Of a stretch of DNA of 9,796 nucleotides, positions 6,226 to 9,796 are shown piece by piece. Numbering within the stretch: position 1 is the first letter of the stretch; each line of letters starts with the position of its first letter. This DNA is from Kiritimatiellia bacterium (lineage in GTDB: Bacteria; Verrucomicrobiota; Kiritimatiellia; RFP12; UBA3636). A program made the translations under genes and the position numbers. The stretch covers positions 1 to 9,796 of the forward strand of contig JAEDLN010000074.1 in assembly GCA_016295275.1 (NCBI GenBank), in the 5' to 3' direction. The notes beneath the pieces were generated by a model. That model was not told where the DNA came from. It saw only the letters and a list, made by a program, of their open reading frames with translations, and searched no databases.

Positions 6226-7191
6226 TTACGAGCCGCCAATCGCCGGAAACAGACGATGCGCGCCCCATATCAAAATGTGCCGCACGAAAACCAATGCCGC
6301 AATCGCCGGCAATACGCCCCGCAAATCGCCACAGGCGAGAAAAAGCAACAAAAAGCCATCCTGCAAATACAACAGCGTTTCAACGACGTCGCCAACGGCT
6401 TTCCGCCGAATCTCAGGCGAATGCGGTCGCCCGAGCGGTGCAACCGAAAGACTCCACCGCACGAACGCAAGAAACAGACAGACGAGAGGAAAAAACGCCG
6501 CCCCGAGTCCGATGCAGGCTATCGCCGGCACCGCAATCGAAACCACCCCGACAAGATAACGGCTGCCCCCAAGAGGCTCCTTCGCCTCGTGTTCGCGCTG
6601 TGCCAGCCACGTCACCCCCGTAATGTACGCCGTCCAACCAACCGCCAAAACCCAAATCCGCCAAAACCCAATCCAAACCACTGCCGGAGCAACCGCTCCC
6701 GCCCCCAGCAAAACCGCCGTTCCGCGGCATAGCCCCATGCTGACCAGACCAAACGCCGGAAACCGTTTCTTAAATCGGTTGTAAAGCAACACGCAAGCAG
6801 TCGCAACCGCAAAAACACCCCACCAGGAACTAGGCAAACGTCCCGAAATCCCCGCGACAACCGCCGCCGCAAAACAGACGGCACGCGCTATCCTGGCAGC
6901 CGTCAAGCCAATCCCACCGGAGGGCAACGGCCGCTTCGGAGCTTGCTTCGCATCTTCTTCCAAGCCGACAAGGTCATTGTCGACAAGCCCCGCCATGTAC
7001 AGAAACAACTCCGAAAAGCCCGCCGCAATGATCGGTCGCCACCCCGGCAGCACTCCCCCTCCTTGGCAGATGAGATACGACGCCAAAGCCGATCCTGCCA
7101 ACGCATCGCCAATCGCCGTCGGCAAATTGGGTAGCCGAAAGAGAAGAAGCCAGCATGAAAGCCGGGTTGCGCGTTTCTCGGCGACAATCAT
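6226..7191 (-). CDS. EboC-like UbiA-family prenyltransferase (membrane)
   Basis: A 321-residue polytopic membrane protein with about eight or nine hydrophobic segments, of the UbiA superfamily, which transfers a prenyl chain from a prenyl diphosphate to an acceptor. The N-terminal RLPNLPTAIGDALAG (19-33) and the segment LFLYMAGLVDNDLVGLEED (62-80) followed by KRPLPSG (86-92) fit the EboC branch. The usual Asp-rich motif NDxxDxxxD is altered here: DNDLVGLEED has Asp at 71 and 73 and acidic residues only at 78-80. The second Asp-rich motif is not obvious; REHEAKE (199-205) is at about that place. The start shares ATGA (7191-7188) with the end of the ABC ATPase gene, so it is translationally coupled to the amino acid transporter. 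The neighbour downstream is EboF-like, which supports the EboC reading. Acceptor and donor are unknown. Confidence 0.78.
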   Translation of the reverse strand: MIVAEKRATRLSCWLLLFRLPNLPTAIGDALAGSALASYLICQGGGVLPGWRPIIAAGFSELFLYMAGLVDNDLVGLEEDAKQAPKRPLPSGGIGLTAARIARAVCFAAAVVAGISGRLPSSWWGVFAVATACVLLYNRFKKRFPAFGLVSMGLCRGTAVLLGAGAVAPAVVWIGFWRIWVLAVGWTAYITGVTWLAQREHEAKEPLGGSRYLVGVVSIAVPAIACIGLGAAFFPLVCLFLAFVRWSLSVAPLGRPHSPEIRRKAVGDVVETLLYLQDGFLLLFLACGDLRGVLPAIAALVFVRHILIWGAHRLFPAIGGS

Positions 7192-7991
7192 ACGCTACCG
7201 CCGGTTCGTTGGGACCTCTTCCACTCGGCCCCACTTTCCGAATACCGCTTCAAAAAGCTCTGCATGCGGGCATTGCGGGGATTGCCGATGACGTCCGCCG
7301 CCGGACCTTCCTCGGCAATCACGCCGCCATCCAGAAAGATGACGCGATCCGCAACATCCCGCGCAAACGTCATCTCATGCGTCACAATCGCCATGGTCAT
7401 GCGAGCCTCCGCCAACTGCCGGATGACTTTCAGAATTTCGCCCGTGAGCTCCGGATCGAGCGCGGACGTCGGCTCGTCAAAGAAAAGAATCTTCGGATTG
7501 AGCGCCAGCGAACGCGCAATGCTGACACGCTGCTGCTGGCCGCCGCTCAGTTCGCACGGATACGCATGGGCGCGCGAGGCAAGCCCCATCTTGGCAAGCA
7601 AATCCATGGCAACCGATTCCGCCTCCGCCCGCGACCGGCCCAATACGTGGATCTGGGCCTCCGTCACATTCCGAAGAACCGAAAAATGCGGGAACAAATT
7701 GAAATTCTGAAAGACCAGCCCAAGCGACAGGCATACCTCCCGCTGATTCTGGGCCGTGCCATAGATGCCATCTTTGACGAGCGTCTTGCCATCGATCAGA
7801 ATCGTTCCCGATGTGATTCGCTCCAAATTCGTCACACACCGCAAGAGCGTCGACTTGCCGCCGCCCGACGGACCGATAATCGCCAATACCTCGCCGCAGT
7901 CGATATCGAACGAAACGCCATGCAATACCTCATTGGCGCCAAATCGCTTGACCAGCTTCCTGACCTGGACAATCTTCGTCTTGTTTTGCAT
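7188..7991 (-). CDS. Polar amino acid ABC transporter ATP-binding protein (GlnQ/HisP type)
   Basis: The 267-residue ATPase powers amino acid import together with the permease and binding protein encoded upstream. All nucleotide-binding motifs are intact: Walker A GPSGGGKST (40-48), Q-loop Q95 in VFQNFNLFPH, signature LSGGQQQR (148-155), Walker B ILFFDEP (168-174), D-loop SALD and the switch histidine H205 in VTHEM. The FQNFNLFPH and VTHEMTFARDVADR blocks are typical of the GlnQ/HisP/ArtP group. The start at 7991 lies 7 bases from the permease stop, with AGGA overlapping that stop as a ribosome site. The C-terminus is a little longer than usual (about 18 residues beyond the family end), and its last bases are shared with the UbiA start. 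The amino acid imported cannot be specified. Confidence 0.96.
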   Translation of the reverse strand: MQNKTKIVQVRKLVKRFGANEVLHGVSFDIDCGEVLAIIGPSGGGKSTLLRCVTNLERITSGTILIDGKTLVKDGIYGTAQNQREVCLSLGLVFQNFNLFPHFSVLRNVTEAQIHVLGRSRAEAESVAMDLLAKMGLASRAHAYPCELSGGQQQRVSIARSLALNPKILFFDEPTSALDPELTGEILKVIRQLAEARMTMAIVTHEMTFARDVADRVIFLDGGVIAEEGPAADVIGNPRNARMQSFLKRYSESGAEWKRSQRTGGSV

Positions 7992-7998
7992 GGTCGTC

Positions 7999-8679
7999 CT
8001 ATCGGTAATAGTTCAGCTTCCGCTCGATCTGCTGAAAAACGGCGTCGACAACGGCGTTCATGATAAAATAAAAGATGCCGGCGACAAAAATCGGAACTAC
8101 GGAAAAGCGAGCCGAGGAAATCGTCTGCGCCGCGCGAAAGAGCTCCGCTACGCCAATCGTTTGCGCAAGCGCCGTATCCTTGACCAGCGTGATTACCTCG
8201 TTTGCCGTCGCCGGAACAATGCGCTTGATCACTTGCGGGAGAATAATGCGGAAAAAGGTCTGCGTTTTCGTAAAACCGAGCACTTTCGCCGCTTCGTACT
8301 GCCCGCGGGGAATGCTCTCGATACCACCCCGGTAAATCTCCGCAAAGTACGCGGCATAGTTCAGGACAAACGCAAAGGTCACCGCCGCAAAACGCGGCGC
8401 CGGCGTCGCTTTGAACAAATAATACGGCGCAAAATAAATGAAGATGATTTGCAGAATCAACGGCGTTCCGCGCATGACCAGCAAATAGAAATTGATCGCG
8501 CCCGAAAGCGGCTTGAAACGCGACATGCGCCCCAACGCAATGGGAAGCGCCAAGGGAAGCGCAAACAAAAGCGTCAGAAAAAACAGATAGACGGTATTGA
8601 TGCAACCGTCCAGCATCGGCTTGAGCATAGCCCAGTCGATCGCCTGCAAAAACAGAACCTGAGAACCTGCGGGATTCAT
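7999..8679 (-). CDS. Polar amino acid ABC transporter permease (GlnP/HisM type)
   Basis: A 226-residue inner-membrane permease of the His/Glu/Gln/Arg/opine family. It has about five hydrophobic segments, the conserved LVMRGTPLILQ (67-77) typical of this family, and the EAA loop QYEAAKVLGFTKTQTFFRIILPQ region (128-149), which contacts the ATPase. The ATG at 8679 was chosen; a TTG at 8688 would add three residues (MGF) and is possible, as GGGG lies just upstream of the ATG. Only one permease gene is present, so it probably works as a homodimer. The gap of about 110 bases from the binding-protein gene holds a hairpin and U-rich run. Confidence 0.95.
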   Translation of the reverse strand: MNPAGSQVLFLQAIDWAMLKPMLDGCINTVYLFFLTLLFALPLALPIALGRMSRFKPLSGAINFYLLVMRGTPLILQIIFIYFAPYYLFKATPAPRFAAVTFAFVLNYAAYFAEIYRGGIESIPRGQYEAAKVLGFTKTQTFFRIILPQVIKRIVPATANEVITLVKDTALAQTIGVAELFRAAQTISSARFSVVPIFVAGIFYFIMNAVVDAVFQQIERKLNYYR

Positions 8680-8710
8680 GAACCCCAAAAATCAAATTGA
8701 ATCAACCCGT

Positions 8711-8768
8711 AAAAACAGAAACGGTCGAACCCGGACATCTTGCGAAAAGGTGGCAACGGGTTCAACCG
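8711..8768 (-). terminator. Hairpin plus U-rich run between binding-protein and permease genes
   Basis: Read on the minus strand, a 12-bp stem with one mismatch (arms 8757-8768 and 8722-8733) encloses a second 6-bp stem (8747-8752 with 8736-8741, one G-U) with the loop GCGAA on the plus strand. It is followed by TTTCTGTTTTT (8721-8711). This looks like an intrinsic terminator or attenuator inside the operon. Such sites let a binding protein be made in excess over its membrane and ATPase partners, by termination and by protecting the 3' end of the upstream message. Confidence 0.7.
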
Positions 8769-8792
8769 AATCGAATCCAAAGCCCCGGCCAA

Positions 8793-9596
8793 TTAGCGGA
8801 CTTCCTTGACGCAAGCGGAAATCGTGGAGAGCGACGAACCGAACCACTTCTGGTCGATCTTTTCAACCGTTCCGTCGGCGGCCATCTCGCACAGCGTTTC
8901 CCAAACGGCCTTCATCAGCTCGTCATTCCCTTTCTTGAATCCAATGCCATACTCTTCGGGAGAGAGAGACTCCTCGAGAACACGGAAGGCCTTGCCCGAA
9001 CGACGGATGCTGTCCCGGCCGACGACAAGATCGATGACCACCGCATCAACCGCGCCGGACTCCAAATCCATGAGAGCCGTCAAATTCTCCTTGACGCCAA
9101 TCACTTCCTTGAGGGACTTGTGGAACTCCGGATTGCCTTCGATGGCCTCCATTGCCGAGGAGCCCGCCTGCACTTCTACACGCTTGCCAGCAAGGTCCGC
9201 AAGCGTCTGCACGGGCGAATCCTCGCGAACAATGACAATCTGCGCATTCTTGAGATACGCCGGCGTAAAGCAAATCGCCTCGCGACGCTCTGGCGTCATG
9301 GTGAATCCGTTCCAAATGCAATCGATCTCGCCGGAATCAAGCGAAAGCTCTTTCGTATTCCAGTCGATCGGCATGGCCTTGAACGTCCAACCGCGACGCT
9401 GGGCGACCTCACGGGCCAAATCGACGTCATAGCCGACAATCTCATGCGTCTGCTCGTCGCGGAATCCCATCGGAGGAAACGAATCGTCCAACCCGATTGT
9501 AAAGGTCTTCGTCGAAACGGTCTGCTCCTTGCAGCAGGAAGCGAGAGTCAAAACAGCGGCAACGGCCGCCAAAACACAAGAAACGATTTTCTTCAT
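8793..9596 (-). CDS. Amino acid ABC transporter substrate-binding lipoprotein
   Basis: A 267-residue extracytoplasmic solute-binding protein of family 3 (SBP_bac_3), predicted to capture a polar or charged amino acid for the permease and ATPase downstream. It begins MKKIVSCVL, a hydrophobic stretch, and a lipobox LASC (18-21), so C21 would be lipidated and the protein anchored to the membrane. Family landmarks are TFTIGLDDSFPPMGF (31-45), GYDVDLAREVA (55-65), WNGFTMTPERREAICFT (95-111) with ligand-contacting R104, AGSSAME (144-150) and AVVID with D189. No Shine-Dalgarno sequence lies upstream of the ATG at 9596; the bases before it are pyrimidine-rich. It is the first gene of the minus-strand operon. 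Confidence 0.95.
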   Translation of the reverse strand: MKKIVSCVLAAVAAVLTLASCCKEQTVSTKTFTIGLDDSFPPMGFRDEQTHEIVGYDVDLAREVAQRRGWTFKAMPIDWNTKELSLDSGEIDCIWNGFTMTPERREAICFTPAYLKNAQIVIVREDSPVQTLADLAGKRVEVQAGSSAMEAIEGNPEFHKSLKEVIGVKENLTALMDLESGAVDAVVIDLVVGRDSIRRSGKAFRVLEESLSPEEYGIGFKKGNDELMKAVWETLCEMAADGTVEKIDQKWFGSSLSTISACVKEVR

Positions 9597-9670
9597 AGGA
9601 AAAGTGTAGAGGAGTGGTTATGGCCGCCTCCATGTGCATCCCGAAAGGAATGGCTGTGACGTCCTTGAAA

Positions 9671-9699
9671 AGGATACAGCATTTGCGGAAAGGACGCAA
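9671..9699 (-). promoter_or_regulatory. Candidate promoter of the amino acid transporter operon
   Basis: On the minus strand TTGCGT (9699-9694) is 17 bases from TATCCT (9676-9671). Start of transcription would be near 9664, leaving a leader of about 68 bases. A short dyad TCCTT-GAA-AAGGA (9662-9674) overlaps the -10 box and start. An alternative, TACACT at 9608-9603, ends 6 bases before the ATG and would give a leaderless message. Only one of the two is likely to be used and neither is strong. Confidence 0.35.
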
Positions 9700-9700
9700 A
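9682..9700. promoter_or_regulatory. Candidate operator TTTGCG-N7-CGCAAA
   Basis: TTTGCG (9682-9687) and CGCAAA (9695-9700) form a perfect 6-bp inverted repeat spaced by 7 bases. It covers the -35 box and much of the spacer of the candidate promoter, where a repressor would block transcription. The regulator is not known. Confidence 0.35.
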
Positions 9701-9776
9701 CCGAAAACACTCACCCGCCCACACCCCATCGCCATGCACCCGTTTCCGCGCTCCCCTCGTGCGGCTTGGCGGTAGG

Positions 9777-9796
9777 GCGCGATGTCCCCATCGCGC
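9777..9796. repeat. GC-rich palindrome, probably a dispersed repeat cut by the window end
   Basis: GCGCGATG (9777-9784) and CATCGCGC (9789-9796) form a perfect 8-bp stem with the loop TCCC, ending exactly at the window edge. The preceding GGCGGTAGG resembles the lead-in of short intergenic palindromes that I associate with repeats in Verrucomicrobiota-type genomes, though I cannot confirm copies. From 9597 to here there is no gene, only the promoter region of the transporter operon. Confidence 0.5.

Noticed and set aside
4960..9659. Long plus-strand ORFs (for example 4960-5778, 5983-6732, 7155-8063, 7765-8700, 8697-9659)
   Set aside because: They are antisense to well-supported minus-strand genes, Arg-rich with no recognisable domains, as expected in GC-rich DNA.

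Overview
The window is a bacterial chromosome segment. From about position 600 onward it is fairly GC-rich and gene-dense. The left 300 bases are visibly AT-richer and carry the 5' end of an AAA ATPase gene. Gene content (EboC/EboF-like proteins, QueH, a DRTGG-domain protein) and short dispersed palindromic repeats suggest an anaerobic or environmental lineage, possibly of the PVC group (Kiritimatiellota, Lentisphaerota or Verrucomicrobiota). This placement is a guess from gene flavour, not a proof. Most gene starts here lack a Shine-Dalgarno sequence, which also fits a lineage with little reliance on it.

Left edge (1-602): a minus-strand AAA-family ATPase gene is cut off by the window start. 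It has its own near-consensus promoter (TTGTCT-17-TATAAT) and an AAGGAG box. Then comes about 400 bases without a gene. It holds a 7-bp hairpin, a 9-bp-phased palindromic repeat built of GACAGGATT-type units, and a candidate promoter and operator for the first plus-strand gene.

Plus-strand cluster (603-4939): Gfo/Idh/MocA oxidoreductase, QueH (epoxyqueuosine reductase), an MTA/SAH-deaminase-type amidohydrolase, a one-domain DRTGG protein and a LacI-family regulator. The first three are joined by ATGA stop/start overlaps and the rest are 11-20 bases apart, so they look like one transcript. The functions mix sugar oxidation, tRNA modification and adenosine-type by-product deamination.

Minus-strand cluster (9596 down to 4936): a lipoprotein amino-acid-binding protein, a polar amino acid ABC permease, its ATPase, then an EboC-like UbiA prenyltransferase (4-base overlap with the ATPase) and an EboF-like alkaline-phosphatase-superfamily enzyme. 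A strong hairpin followed by a U-rich run lies between the binding-protein and permease genes and probably reduces downstream expression. The pairing of an amino-acid importer with the two membrane/phosphoesterase members of the ebo cluster, without eboA, B, D or E, is the most unusual feature of the window.

The two clusters converge with no gap: the LacI stop and the EboF-like stop share the palindrome CTAG at 4936-4939. The right edge (9597-9796) holds the candidate promoter region of the transporter operon and a GC-rich palindromic repeat cut by the window end.
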